Shown piece after piece: positions 1-16,444 of a stretch of 64,000 nt of DNA. The notes under the pieces are model-generated. The model had not been told where the DNA came from, ran no database searches, and saw only the letters and a list, made by a program, of their open reading frames with translations. The DNA lies in contig CM040440.1 in NCBI GenBank assembly GCA_022749755.1, positions 22,865,269-22,929,268 of the forward strand, given 5' to 3'. Each line of letters starts with the position of its first letter. Within the stretch, counting starts at the first letter, position 1. Both the position numbers and the translations under genes were made by a program. This DNA is from Azadirachta indica. Lineage: Eukaryota; Streptophyta; Magnoliopsida; Sapindales; Meliaceae.

Positions 1-1956
1 TTGGTTTCAAAACCAAAACATAATACATATAGCAAAATAAAAAAACAACCCCACCCACAACCACTGATAATACAATCTTAGCCATCAAGCTTGCCTCTGC
101 AGTAGCCATATCTTCTTCCTATTCTTCTCAAACCTCTTCTTCCGCTTGTTTCTATGAAAAATGTCCCGAGTTCGCAAATGAATGTTGGGTAGGGCTACTA
201 CCTATGCTGTCGTACCTTAACGACTTTTTTTTATTATAATCTCTTAGGACAATTAACACATAGTTTTTTTTTAGGCTTGAAATTGTAACACTTGGAGAAA
301 AACTACGAGGAAAGAAACATTTACCAACCCTGTCGCCATCCATCTCCGTTAATTTTCTGTTTATTTTAAGGACATTATGATAAAGATACTGATGACTTTT
401 CTCTTTTGTGTTTTGTTCACTTAAACCTGAACCCTTTTAAAAACTATACTTGAAAGCACTTTATCAATCTAACACGCATCTATTTAATGCAACTAAGTCC
501 ATTTACGCAATTTTTTCTCTTCAATGGAAAGCTTAATGTCCTAAGTCAATTCAAGAAATCAGATCCTCTTCCACCAATAATAACACCATCTTGTAATTCT
601 TTTCCTTGCATTGATGACCCAAAATCCCAATTAGTTGCTGCTCCAACTTCTCTTCTTGTTCAATGCATCAATAATGGTGCTGACTATAAAAAAAAAAAAC
701 TTTTGTTTTTTGAGTGATTTTGTGTCTCTTCCATGTAAAATTTGCTTGGTAAATCCAGTTTTAATTATGGATTTGATGGATTGTTTCATAAAATAGATAA
801 AGAGAGATTAACAGAGGGAGAAGATCGGTGATAGTGAATTTTTACAGAAGGCAAAAAAAGGGAGAAAGAGTCGATTGGTTTTTGTAGAAGAGAGAAAGAG
901 TTGGTGGAGTTTTGGGGAGGTGGGGTGGGGTGGGGTGTGCGCGCGCTGATTTTTGCATAAGTGTTGCATGTGTTTTGCAGGAGGCGCTGAGAGGGAGAAA
1001 GGAGGTGATGGATTCTTGCAGGAGGGGTAGAAAGGGGGCGGTGGAGTTAAGAGGGAGGGAGACGCTCATTAGGGCCAGGTTTACTGCACTACTGCCAAAA
1101 AAAAATTATAATTAATTTTCTCATTAATTAAATTTGTAATTATTTTAAAAAACTAAATAGACGTAAAATTTTAAAAATTAAAGAGACTCAAATTAAATTT
1201 TATTTTTTATTTTCATTAATAAAATTAAATTATCAAAGATATTTTAGTCATTTCAAGTAATAGGATTAGTTAATTAATAATATAAAGAAGATATACGTGC
1301 CTTTCTCTATGTTTTCTCCGTAAGTGTTTTAATTCAATATCTAGGGGAGGTATATATTAATTATTGTAATCTCTAATTTGTTTGTTTTTTTCTCATTTTT
1401 TTTATTATGTAAGAAAAACTTAAAATTCATAAATAGATTTTTTTTTCTTTAATAATTAGAGAGTTATAATAATAATTTAATTTAAAAAACAAAAAAAGTT
1501 GGAAATGCAATTGAAAAATTAGAAAAAATGTACAATAGAGTTGCTTGCACCGTAGCAATACTCGTTTTACAGAGAGTTTAATCCTCATCACGTGTTGTGT
1601 CGTGAATTTAGAAAAATAACTGAGGACGTGACAAGATTAGGCCGCGGATCGATGCTGGCAGCCTGTCACAATCAAACATTTTAATAATAATTAAATGCAC
1701 TAACAGCATCCATCTTCCATATACTTATTTATTAGTTCCCTAATCTTCAGAATCTTCAAGCTTGGACATGATTTAATAAAATATAAAAAATAAATAAAAA
1801 GAGAACTGGATGCGATCCTCAATCCTCTACATTAATCAATTAATTAAACTAAATTGAATGATGCTGTTGTGTTTGCTGGGATTGCCTTCGAGAACAAATT
1901 TTCCGATTTCGTTCTATGAAATTAAAAAGTACATCTTTCAAACTCATTAAAAGGTT
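1..1956. other. gene-poor AT-rich flank with a GC-rich patch
   Basis: I find no gene I can support here. Positions 780-1080 are purine-rich and unusually GC-rich, and they include a G-quadruplex motif at 914-935. Positions 1290-1355 resemble one end of the long-TIR element family seen at 44033-45544. A short minus-strand open stretch lies around 550-690, but it is under 40 codons and I do not recognise it. The rest is AT-rich, low-complexity DNA, presumably including the 3' flank of the P450 gene that ends at 1957. Confidence 0.6.
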
Positions 1957-4617
1957 TTAAAGCCGTCTCACGGTGAGAAAAACTCCATCTCCAGGCTGTA
2001 CAACCAATCGAAAAGCAGGCAAGTGATTGTAAACCGCTGACAGCGAAAAGCAAAACTTCGACAGAACAAGACACAGAATCACTTTCAGTTCTGTCATGGC
2101 AAAATGTTGTCCTACACAAATTCGAGCTCCGACTCCAAATGGCAAATAAGCTTGCGGAAACTTACAGGCCTTAAGAATTCCATCGGCAAATCTTTCCGGA
2201 TTGAACTTGTGGGCATCCTGCCCCCAGAAATCAGTGTTTTGTTGTAATGCTGGGATCAAAATCTGAATGTTCACGCCTTTAGGAATCACAATATTTTTTA
2301 ATTTAATGTCCTGCAACGCTTCTCTCGTCACAAATACTGCTGGTGGATACAGGCGCAATGTTTCTTGAATGATCATCGTAAGCTGCAATGCATGACAATG
2401 TTTCAGACAAACGATAGAACACAAATTTTGTACGTGTAGCAATACTCCAATTTTAAACTCACCGTTTTCATGTTTCGGAGCATATCAGTATCTGGAATGT
2501 TGCCTTTACAAATTTCAAGCACCTCAGCCCGAGCGCGATCTTGCCATTCAGGATATGCAGCTAATAGCATCAAACTCCAGGATGCGGTAATGGCAGTGGT
2601 TTCGTGGCCAGCGAAGTATATGTTCTTGCAATTATCCACAATGAACTTGTCTCGAGAGATCACATGAGATGATAGTTTCTTAAATTCACCATAACTTTCA
2701 GAGCCTTCAAGAATCATTTGTAAAAGATCCCTCTCGTCTGTACCCTCATCAATGCGTTGATTTACCACCTCTAATATCAAGGAATCAATCTCCTTCTCTA
2801 ATTTCCATATCTCTCTGTTGTTTCTGATCGGCAGATACCTTGAAAATTTTCATAACATCAACTTCACAGTAGTTAATTACCCTAAATCATAATAGAATTG
2901 CTTAAAATCCGCGTTTTAAAGATGCAAATGCCCGCAAGAGATAATTAGTATACCTGAAACCTGGAATGCCAACGTTTCCTTTGGACATAAGCTTTTGGAG
3001 AGTAGCAAGTTTTGAGAATGTTTCTTCCCCATTTGAATAACTGCTCCCAAAACAAGCTCTGGATATTATGTCTGCAGATAAACTTTTCAAATCGTCATCA
3101 ATTCTTATATCTGCAGTGCCTCCTTCATTTTCAATTCTACTCTCCCACGATCTCAAAGTTGAAGTAGTAGCATCCAGCATCAGTTTCATCATGCCCTTGA
3201 AGACAGAATTCCATGTATCATTCCCTTTTTCTTTAGTTGGAATTTCAGGGTGTGTCAACATTAATTACTTGATATAGAAAAATGAATAGCAACTTACAGT
3301 TGTGATGAATTTAATTTAAATCAGCGTGATTATATATACTAATCATCATTGATTCTACATCAAATTTGACATTTTAAAAATGTTATGTTCGCAAGAAAGC
3401 AGGACTGGAAGACGAAATTTACCTTTACTTTATCAAGGTAAAATTCTGGAGCAATAATCTTTCGCTGGTGGGCCCAAATTGGGCCACTTGAAGATATAAT
3501 ACCTTGTCCTAAAAGAGGCCCACGGTCTTTGGACAAATAAGTTGGCTTCCCTAAGGTTAAGGAAGTGCAGAGACTAATCTCCTTTACCATTTCTATATCT
3601 GTTATGCTCAATAGCTGTATGCCTCCAGTTGAATAAATAAACACTGGACCTGACGCCAAAATTGATTTTTGTTAAAAATATAAATAAAAATAAAAATAAA
3701 AAGAAAAATTCGCAGACGAGAAAGATGAAGAGTATAAATTACAAAATCCAAATAAGAAAATTTGAAACGGCCGATGATTTATGAGCTCAGGCAGAACAGA
3801 TCAGACATCGACCAATTTGGAGAAATTTTCAATTCAGTCCTTCATGTTTTACAAAATCTACTTTTACCAACTGATTTAACACATATATCATAAAGATTTC
3901 AAATATTTCAACATTAGTTTTCCCTTTAGTCTCTAATATTTTAGTGAATTTTACTCCAATACCAGTATACGAACTGAAATGAATTTCAAAGTTTACAGAG
4001 AATAACAATGAAATAAATAAATAAATAAATAAATATTTCATTGGGATTGGCATTGCCATTATTAGATGGAATTAGTTAAAGGCACATTTGCAACACAAGT
4101 GTTAACCAGTTGAGTTAAGTGAAATTTCACGAAAGTAAAAGGACTAATATAAAAAATTTTCCACCAATTCGCGTTCTTGTTGTTTCTTCAGCGAAGACTT
4201 TAATCCAACCGTTAAAACACATAAAAATGAAAGATTTGGGAAACTTTAGTTAAAGGAGGAGAAAGTAAAGAACTAAATATGACCGAAATTGGGGAAGAAA
4301 ACAAGAGTACCGAATTCATTTCTCCACTTGTCAAGATAGGGGAAGACAGCGGAAGGCCAGTCGTGAGCAATTGCAGAAACGCCGTCGTCCTGATTCCGAG
4401 TAGCTTTAGCTCTTATCTGAGCCTGATCTTGCATGATCCTCTTCATTTCAGGAATATTTCCGACCAAAATTGAAGGTGATGGACCTCGAATCCCTTGAAT
4501 CCGAAGCTTTGATCTTTGCTTTCGCGGCTTCACGACCAGAACATTGTAGAGATGGAAGAACAAGGCGAATAAAAGTGATAAACTGATGCTACCGATCGTG
4601 ATTTGGTCTGCTTCCAT
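1957..4617 (-). CDS. CYP714: cytochrome P450, CYP714 family
   Basis: This is a five-exon gene: 4617-4311, 3649-3423, 3195-2954, 2838-2463 and 2382-1957. All junctions are GT-AG and phases agree, giving about 525 residues, normal for the family. There is an N-terminal membrane anchor (about residues 5-28) and a proline-rich hinge (GIRGPSPS). The I-helix oxygen-binding motif is AGHETT, the K-helix motif is ETLR, and PERF follows. The haem loop FGVGARICVG has its cysteine ligand near residue 473. The segments GKPTYLSKD, WAHQRKIIAPEF and SADIISRACFGSSYS are typical of CYP714, an ER-bound monooxygenase family whose studied members modify gibberellins (13-hydroxylation or 16,17-epoxidation). The exact substrate cannot be read from the sequence. 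Intron 1 carries a short inverted-repeat element at 3820-4162. Confidence 0.92.
3820..4162. mobile_element. small inverted-repeat element (MITE) in P450 intron 1
   Basis: The ends are imperfect inverted repeats: the left starts gagaaattttcaattcagtcc, and the right, read inward on the other strand, starts ggaaaattttttatattagtc. The flanks are accaatttg (3811-3819) and accaattcg (4163-4171), which look like a 9-bp target-site duplication with one mismatch. A 9-bp duplication suggests a non-autonomous Mutator-type element. There is no coding capacity. It lies between exons 1 and 2 of the P450 gene and leaves both splice sites intact. Confidence 0.5.
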
Positions 4618-4662
4618 CGTTTTTCTGTCTCTGTTTTCTTCGAATTATTATTTTTCCTCTGC

Positions 4663-4670
4663 TTTTATAT
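4663..4670 (-). promoter_or_regulatory. TATA box of the P450 gene
   Basis: On the minus strand the sequence reads ATATAAAAG, about 50 bp before the ATG at 4617. This implies a short 5' leader. It is a consensus match only. Confidence 0.45.
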
Positions 4671-5825
4671 TGTCAGCAACTGATTATAATGGTAAGGAGC
4701 AGTGGGACCGTCAATTATATAATAATTTCGCACTCGCAACATGCTTCTAACTTGTGGTCAGTAATTTTCTTCTCTTCTAATTACAATTTTACATTCATTA
4801 ACTACAATTTTCTCGAGCTATTACAACTCACCAGCAATTAATATTAATATTTATTTTAGGTAATATAAACTAGTACAAATTTGGCACAGACAAATATTTA
4901 CTCGATGCAATTAAAAAAACAAATTAACGTATTTGACTTAAAAAACAGAAATTAAAATAGGTTCGGTGACAACAACTTGTGCCCTCCGCCCAAGTTTTTT
5001 CTGAATATTACGTATTACAAATCTACTAAATATATACTCTGACATCACTGAGAAAGTCCCACAATATATGAAAAATCCTATCGATTAGGTTGGTGGGGAT
5101 CGAACACATTCTCTTATGGTTATCCTTCGCCTAAGTTTGAAGTCTTAATCTTTACATTCGAAACGTCCCCACAATTTGTAAGTCGTTGTCTTGACAATTA
5201 ATATATAAAATATACCGTTAAACTTTAACTTTTAATGTTAGTGATTAAAAGTAAGTAGTTTACATCATTTTATATTTTTTTTTATTTATAAATTTTGAAT
5301 TACATAAAAGAAAAACAAATGACAAAGCAAAAACAATTAGAGTAAAAATAATGATGTTTTATTATAAGATATAGACTCGCATTCACATAAAGAACTTGTG
5401 ATTTTTATATTGTTAGATTTTATGTGAAATGAACTCCTTAACTAAAAATTTATTTTTCTATATATCTTAGATTTAGTTAAATATTTTTGATTTCATTGGA
5501 ATGATTTTTTTTTTCTCACTTCTTCAACACGATTAAAAGTTAAAAATGAAAATTTTATATCCTAATTAATGTCAGGACATTATTTTTTATAATTGGTATT
5601 ATATAATTTATTGCGTTAATCATGATACGAAAAATTAATAAATACCTATACACAAATTTTTGTTTAGAAACCTTGTATACATGGCATTATTCTATTTAAA
5701 TTATATCGCTATAATAAATAAACAAGATGAGAACGAAGATAATAGATATTTTTGGTAACATTGGTGGCCCGAAAATAAAAGGAAGGAAATCGGGCCTTCT
5801 ACCATCCCGACCTGTTACTATAGAT

Positions 5826-5831
5826 TGGGCC
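5826..5831 (+). promoter_or_regulatory. site II element TGGGCC
   Basis: TGGGCC (TGGGCY consensus, bound by TCP factors in plants) lies about 390 bp before the CK2-beta start codon and just upstream of three telo-boxes. The pairing is typical of growth-linked plant promoters. It is a motif match only. Confidence 0.4.
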
Positions 5832-6047
5832 AGTGGAATCCGGGAATGAACGAAATCAACACAAAAAATAAAATAAAACAGCACTTATATAAAATTATAA
5901 TTTAAATAAGAAAAAGGAAAAGAAAAAGAAAACAGCAAGTACAACAAAACAAGAGGAGACAGAGAGACCTAAGCAAAGCTCGTGTATCTTTCTTCCTCAT
6001 CCGTCTTACAAACCTTAGTTTTCTCCGTCTCTGGACTCTTATGAATC

Positions 6048-6179
6048 TAGGGTTTTTCCCCATGTCCTCAAACGTCACCGTTTTACCTATCAGATGACTA
6101 AAAGCCCTAATTTCTGTCTCCAAGTCTAGGGTTTTCATATGTGAAGTATTAAAATTTGAATCTTGGGAGTTTAGGGTTT
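6048..6179 (+). promoter_or_regulatory. cluster of three telo-boxes in the CK2-beta leader
   Basis: TAGGGTTT occurs at 6048-6055, 6127-6134 and 6172-6179, all in the same orientation within 132 bp and ending 32 bp before the ATG. Telo-boxes (AAACCCTA) are known near the transcription start of plant translation-related and cell-cycle genes, where they act together with site II elements. Confidence 0.5.
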
Positions 6180-6211
6180 TCAAATTTGGAACCGAAAGAA
6201 TTGGGGGAGTT

Positions 6212-9628
<3,417 letters not shown>

Positions 9629-11446
9629 CACTGGAGTAGCAAGTTCTGTGGTGAATGCTTTGAGAATTCCAATCTGTCCAGCGGTGGTGCTTTTCACTTT
9701 TGTCTTGTGCCTCAACTGAAGTATGGATGGCCCAAAAACAAGTGAGGTAAAGTGGGGTAGCTCCAAAAATATTACAATTGATTCGCAAAATGAATATGTT
9801 CAGGGGAAAAAAAAATGCTAGATGGTCTACTAGTTGAGAAAACCTATCTTTTAAATTTTATTTGTGAATTTAACAGAGCGTTTGTAAGCTTATTTTTCTT
9901 TTCTGGTTTGAAGATTGTCCGAAGTGCTTTACTTTCTAGTTCTTGATATGCATTTCTTCTTGGTGATTGGATATGCATGACTACCATTGCCGTTGGCAAC
10001 TTCCCCTTTATAAAATTCTATCATGAATATAATATGACCCGGGAAATGATTGTGCTGCTTTACCTTACACCTTGAGACAGAGTACAGGAAGGGAAAGCAT
10101 AGGAGAAGAAGAGAACATTTTTCTATTTGTTTCAATACACAAATTTTCCCTGTTTTTCTGATTATTATATAATGTGTTTGATTTGATGGTACTATACAAG
10201 TGTATCTCTAGAATGGCATTGAATTATCTGATCTAAACTCTTTATCAATTTTGCAATATTTGTCATTTCATTTCTTTTATCACATGCTCTGTTTGTTGAA
10301 TGTAAATTTTACTGCTGAACCCAGAAGCAAATTGTTGCTAAAAGGATGATTACCTATCTCATTGTTGTTCTACAACGAAATGGTCTTTTAAATAATTTGA
10401 GTATATATTGTCAGTAGTCGTAATCATAGATTTATTTTAAATAATTGGACAATCTTATCTTTATATGTAACCTGCGGCATGCCGTCACTTGCAAATATTG
10501 AAACACTTGATTTAGGCTATCTTCATTCTTCAATGACAACGAAATCTGGTTCAAAGTTGCAGGCGGATTCCTTAACGCATCATGTCAGTTCTTGTAGAAT
10601 TAAAATCTTCTGGTATTTGTGTTATGGACGCTACGGTTGGCTATTCTATTCTATTTACAACAACAATAATCAGCGATATTTTCAAAGATATCATCAAATT
10701 TACTCTTTCTTTTCTCTATTATTTATTACATTAATACCTATCGGAAGTGATCTTGCCTTTATTCCAGTTTAAAATTCGATAATAATATATTATTATTATT
10801 ATTATTATTATTATTATGTGAATGCGGGTAGTTTTGGAATTTTGTTTTTTTTAATATATATACTTAATTTATAACGTAATATAACTACACACTCTAGAAG
10901 ACTTTTCGAATTTTATTTAAATAAGATTTTGGAGAACGTCATGTTGTAGCTTTCAAATCAATGATATTTATTTTCTTTTGCCCATTACGTGTTTTTTCTT
11001 ATTATGTACAAATGCGAGACAGATATTTCATTAAAATAATAATAATGATAATAATAATAATAATAATAATAAATAATAATAATAAATAATAATTTATCAC
11101 ACGTCAGCGTGTGTGTAATTGTGTATGTATACGTACATACACATATTCCGGATGGTTCAGAAAATTAAAAAGCGGCAATGAAAATAATTAAACGAGAATA
11201 AAAGGGGCAGTTTAGGAAGAAAATTCCCTAGTTTAGAGTTAAGAGAGGAGTTGCCTTGACTCTGTGGTTTTAAATTAGTGAATTGCTAATTACCATAAAC
11301 TCGACGCAGAGACCGCTCTTAAATCCCTCTATTTATATCCAATTTTCGCGTCTAGCTTTTTCTTATTTACCAAGAAAATTTGCAGAGGAAAAGAAATTTA
11401 AAGACAAATTCTGAGATTTGATTTGATTTGATTGATTTGTTATGTA
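9629..11446. other. CK2-beta 3' flank, intergenic DNA and MORN-gene promoter
   Basis: No gene is supported. The 3' UTR of CK2-beta probably occupies the first few hundred bases. TTA (10789-10817) and AAT (11036-11093) microsatellites lie in an AT-rich stretch. A TATTTATAT box near 11329-11338 sits about 110 bp before the MORN-protein ATG. Confidence 0.5.
11036..11093. repeat. AAT microsatellite
   Basis: This is a slightly interrupted AAT trinucleotide run of about 58 bp, upstream of the MORN-protein gene. Confidence 0.9.
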
Positions 11447-13992
11447 ATGCATCAGAAGAAATCAGAAGTACAGATCGGAAAAGAAAGCAGCGGCATCTCT
11501 TCCGATTTCAATCCAACACCACCGCTTTTCGCTTTTCCGTCAAATATTCATCAAAAACATCAACAGCAACAATTCGAAACGACGACCGTTTCGACGGCGA
11601 AGAACAAAACGGGAAATAAAGGAGAAGAGGTTGTTCCTCAAATTTTGATTCAAAATGACCCAATTGCCCCTTCTCCTTATCCTTACAAGCGCTCCTCTTT
11701 GTCAAAATCCCCAACTTTATACCATTTAAACCCACAATTTGCATCTCATCAACAAAATCAATCGCTGTTTTCAGTCTCGATTGCCGCCAAATCCGCTGCC
11801 TTTCGATTGCTTCGTCGAATTAAACATCTCCGTCGTTTACGGGTTCATTTGCGATTAATTCTGTTGTTGTCTCTTCCGTTCTTTTATTTCCTAGTTTCGC
11901 ATCCCAGTCATTCGTTTTTTCTGGATTTCTTATCCGCTTTCGCTTTTTCCGCCGCTTTATTGTTCTCTCTCAATCTTGCTCTCCCGCGATTGCCTTCAAT
12001 TCGTTTGTTCTTCGCCCGTTCTTTCCCAATTAAGCTCGCGCCTTCTTCTTCTAAGATATCTAGACCGCCTTTGCCCGTATTTTGGTCAATTGGGTCGCGT
12101 CCGAAACTAGAAAAGAGGTGTAATTCCGGTTGCTGGGTGCAAGTTTTTAGCAACGGCGATGTTTACGAGGGTGAATATCATAAGGGAAAATGTTCAGGCA
12201 GCGGAGTGTACTATTATTATCTGAGTGGAAGATATGAAGGTGATTGGGTTGATGGGAAATATGATGGGTATGGAGTAGAAACCTGGGCAAGAGGAAGCCG
12301 GTATCGAGGGCAATATAGGCAGGGGCTTAGGCATGGATTTGGAGTTTATAGATTCTATACTGGCGATGTTTATGCTGGAGAATGGTCTAATGGGCAGAGT
12401 CATGGCTGTGGAGTTCATACTTGTGAGGATGGCAGTCGTTATGTTGGGGAATTCAAGTGGGGCGTCAAGCATGGCCTTGGCCATTACCATTTCAGGTAGT
12501 TCTACTTTTCCTTGGATTTATTTTAATATATTTCTTGTATGTATCTCCTTTAGAGTTGTTATATGTGATGTCTTACTGTTATTTATTTGCATTGCTGGAT
12601 TCCTTATATTTGACATCTTCGATGATGGTATTGAATTGAATTATTGAAATGTTTGAAAGTACAGATATTGAAGGTTTTAGGTGATGTCCTTTTTTGGGTT
12701 GTTTCATGGGGCAGCTCACTTGTTAGAATATGTGTACAATCTATTCAGTTTATATCTAAGTTAATTTCAATCGTGTGGAGTAAATAAGGATCATAGTTGG
12801 AGTTGTGCATTTGGTATTGAAATCAGCTCCTTTTACATTTTCATTTCTTCATCATGTGTTTCTTAGTGATACTGTTAACAAGTACAACTGTCAACATATT
12901 GTGTACTATGGTCTAGGCATTATTATCATTACAAAAACTTTAATACTTCATGAGTCTGGATTATTTTGAAAACTGTAGGATGATCATTTATGTGAGCTTT
13001 GATTTGTTTATAATTGATAAATTGTCAGGACAAAGACAGATGAATCTTGGAGATTGCCGTTGATATGGACACTCTGTTTTCATTTTGTTTTTTGGTAGTT
13101 AGGCTATCAAATACCTAGTTCCGTTAATAATATACATTATAACATTATTGTAGCAATGGATTGTTCTGATACTTCTGGTATTTTGATGCATAGGCATATG
13201 ATTCTTTTTGGTCCTGTATTTACATGTAAGTCTTTTTACTTCAGAAATGGGGACACCTACTCTGGAGAATATTTTGCAGACAAGATGCATGGGTTTGGCG
13301 TGTATCGTTTTGCCAATGGGCATCGGTACGAGGGAGCCTGGCATGAGGGTAGAAGACAAGGACTTGGGATGTACACCTTCAGAAATGGGGAAACCCAATC
13401 TGGTCACTGGCAAAACGGAATTCTCGACATTCCAAGCACACAGAACACTGCTCATCCTGTATCTCCTGTTGCTGTTTACCATTCCAAAGTACTCAATGCC
13501 GTGCAGGTATTTCAACCATTTTAGCTGGACTTCTATTCATTACCATTCTGCGAGTATTGGTGCATAAAATTTTAGCTTCACTTCCCATGCCAGTGATTAG
13601 TATTATTACTTTGGATGGCCTCATGTTCTCTTTGTTTTGTGATTGGCACAAGTTATTAGAAATATTAATATCCATGATAACAGTCGGAAATTCTTTTTTC
13701 AAATATTTGTTTGGTTGTCTATGAGAAAACATTTTAAGTTGCACGTAAAATTGCTAATACCATGATAGTTCATACCTAATGGGTTCTGTAATTGCTGTTG
13801 TATTATAATCAGGAAGCACGACGAGCAGCGGAAAAAGCTTATGACGTGGCCAAGGTGGATGAGAGAGTTAACAGAGCTGTAACAGCTGCTAATAGGGCAG
13901 CAAATGCGGCTAGAGTGGCAGCAGTTAAGGCTGTCCAAAAACAAATGCATCATAACAGTAGCAAAGATAACATCCCAGTTCCCATTGTATGA
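11447..13992 (+). CDS. MORN-repeat membrane protein (MRF1/At1g77660-type)
   Basis: There are three exons: 11447-12495, 13245-13506 and 13813-13992, giving about 496 residues. I chose the ATG at 11447 (MHQKKSEVQIGKESS) because related proteins start this way; an in-frame ATG 15 bases upstream would add five residues. The N-terminus is Ser/Pro/Gln-rich. A basic stretch and two hydrophobic segments (about residues 140-185, LILLLSLPFFYFLV and FLSAFAFSAALLFSLNLAL) follow. Eight MORN repeats come next, with motifs such as YEGDWVDGKYDGYG and YSGEYFADKMHGFG. The last 50 residues are Ala/Arg-rich helix (AARVAAVKAVQKQ). MORN repeats often bind phospholipids or membranes. Databases sometimes label this family SET7/9-like, but I see no SET domain. 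Arabidopsis relatives include a flowering-time regulator; the role here is inferred only. Confidence 0.9.
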
Positions 13993-14240
13993 TACCCATG
14001 GGCGACAACTCATATGTTAATACAAACAAACATGTATGAAGAGGGTGATAACTAATGTGTTCATCTTCTCTTCATCTCACTTTTATCTTAAATTGTCCAA
14101 ACTTGAGTTTAGTACATAACTGATGTTTGTTGTGGAGGAAGATGGTCAAAGAGCACTACATTAGGTCATTCCTTTTGAAACCATCCGTTTCTGAGGCGAA
14201 ATTCCCAGCTGAAAATGGAGTGAGCATATAGAGAGGGAGG

Positions 14241-14286
<46 letters not shown>

Positions 14287-15058
14287 AAAGTGAAGGCGAT
14301 AGCAACATATGCTTAGTTGACATTTGGTTTTTTCTCTTATTAAATCTATGGTAGATTTTTGTAAATTTAGATGTAACGCAAGTGCTGGTGTCCTAGAACT
14401 TAACCCTGCTTTTGTTATATATGAACTCACTGGTTCTTCTTACAATGATGTTTAGTGGTCAGTCGTCTGTATATTATGCATGAACTATATATAATTTTTC
14501 CCTGCTAACCCATATAAATTTTTGTTAGTAAGCCCGATGATGATGAGCTATAGTTTCAAGACGAAAGGTTTAGCGTTCATTGAAAAATTATTGCTGCTAA
14601 GATCAAAGAAAATTCTATTAGGAATCTTTTTTTTGACCTTCACAAATTTTCTCGACCACAGTACGCATAAAAAACTCCCATTGGATGTTGACTAAAACTC
14701 GTAACCAATGCCCAAGTAGCATTGATTTCCCCATTTGATAGTGCTAAACGGACATCATGACCAACAAATATATATCTAATTCTTAATATTCTTTATGGTT
14801 CACCATTGAAGACTTTAAAACTGAATGCAAAATCCAAAAGAAGAGAATCACAAGCTAATTGATAAAACCATGCAAGAGCACCAGCACACAATCAACATAA
14901 AAAGTAATCGATGTAAACTACTCAAAAGACCAGCAAAATTTGCGTAAGTAGATTCAAATCTATAGGTCTAAAGCAAATATCACGCACAGAAATCCATTTT
15001 GAACATCTTGCATTAAGAATTACATTCCCAAGTATCAAAAACAAGTGAGCGACAAAAT
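13993..15058. other. intergenic DNA between convergent MORN and RPL37A genes
   Basis: The two flanking genes are transcribed towards each other, so this holds two 3' flanks. A GA microsatellite sits at 14243-14285. I see no further gene. Confidence 0.6.
14243..14285. repeat. GA dinucleotide microsatellite
   Basis: An uninterrupted GA run of about 43 bp lies 250 bp beyond the MORN-gene stop, probably in its 3' UTR. Confidence 0.9.
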
Positions 15059-16251
<1,193 letters not shown>

Positions 16252-16278
16252 TTTGGGTGGGTTCAACAAGCACAGCAG

Positions 16279-16286
16279 AAACCCTA
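16279..16286 (+). promoter_or_regulatory. telo-box in the RPL37A leader
   Basis: AAACCCTA lies 28 bp before the RPL37A start codon; a second copy occurs in intron 1 near 16129-16137. Telo-boxes near the start are characteristic of plant ribosomal protein genes. Confidence 0.55.
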
Positions 16287-16438
16287 GAACAGAATGGCCA
16301 ACGTCAATACCCGTTCTCGTTATTGTGATATTTATAGTCCGCCAACTATTCAAGATTCTGCCCTAGTACCCGACCCGCAATTCTTGCCTGGTCAAGTTCT
16401 TCGAACCCTCAGCAGACGTGGACCTCTAGTATGGACTC

Positions 16439-16444
16439 GGCCCA
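16439..16444 (-). promoter_or_regulatory. site II element of RPL37A
   Basis: TGGGCC on the minus strand lies about 190 bp upstream of the RPL37A ATG, paired with the leader telo-box. This is the usual two-motif layout of plant ribosomal protein promoters. Confidence 0.5.

Larger units (their letters stand above)
4672..6211. other. intergenic DNA and CK2-beta promoter/leader
   Basis: Positions 4672-5750 are AT-rich with no gene. A possible minus-strand tRNA-derived SINE relic, with a B-box-like GTTCGATCCCC, sits near 5095-5105. From about 5780 the DNA becomes promoter-like for the downstream CK2-beta gene: TGGGCC at 5826-5831, then a leader with three telo-boxes (6048-6055, 6127-6134, 6172-6179). 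A long minus-strand ORF over 5902-6399 is an antisense shadow of the leader and exon 1. Confidence 0.5.

Noticed and set aside
11508..11744. Minus-strand ORF opposite the MORN gene
   Set aside because: It lies wholly inside the coding exon of the well-supported MORN protein and has no family likeness.
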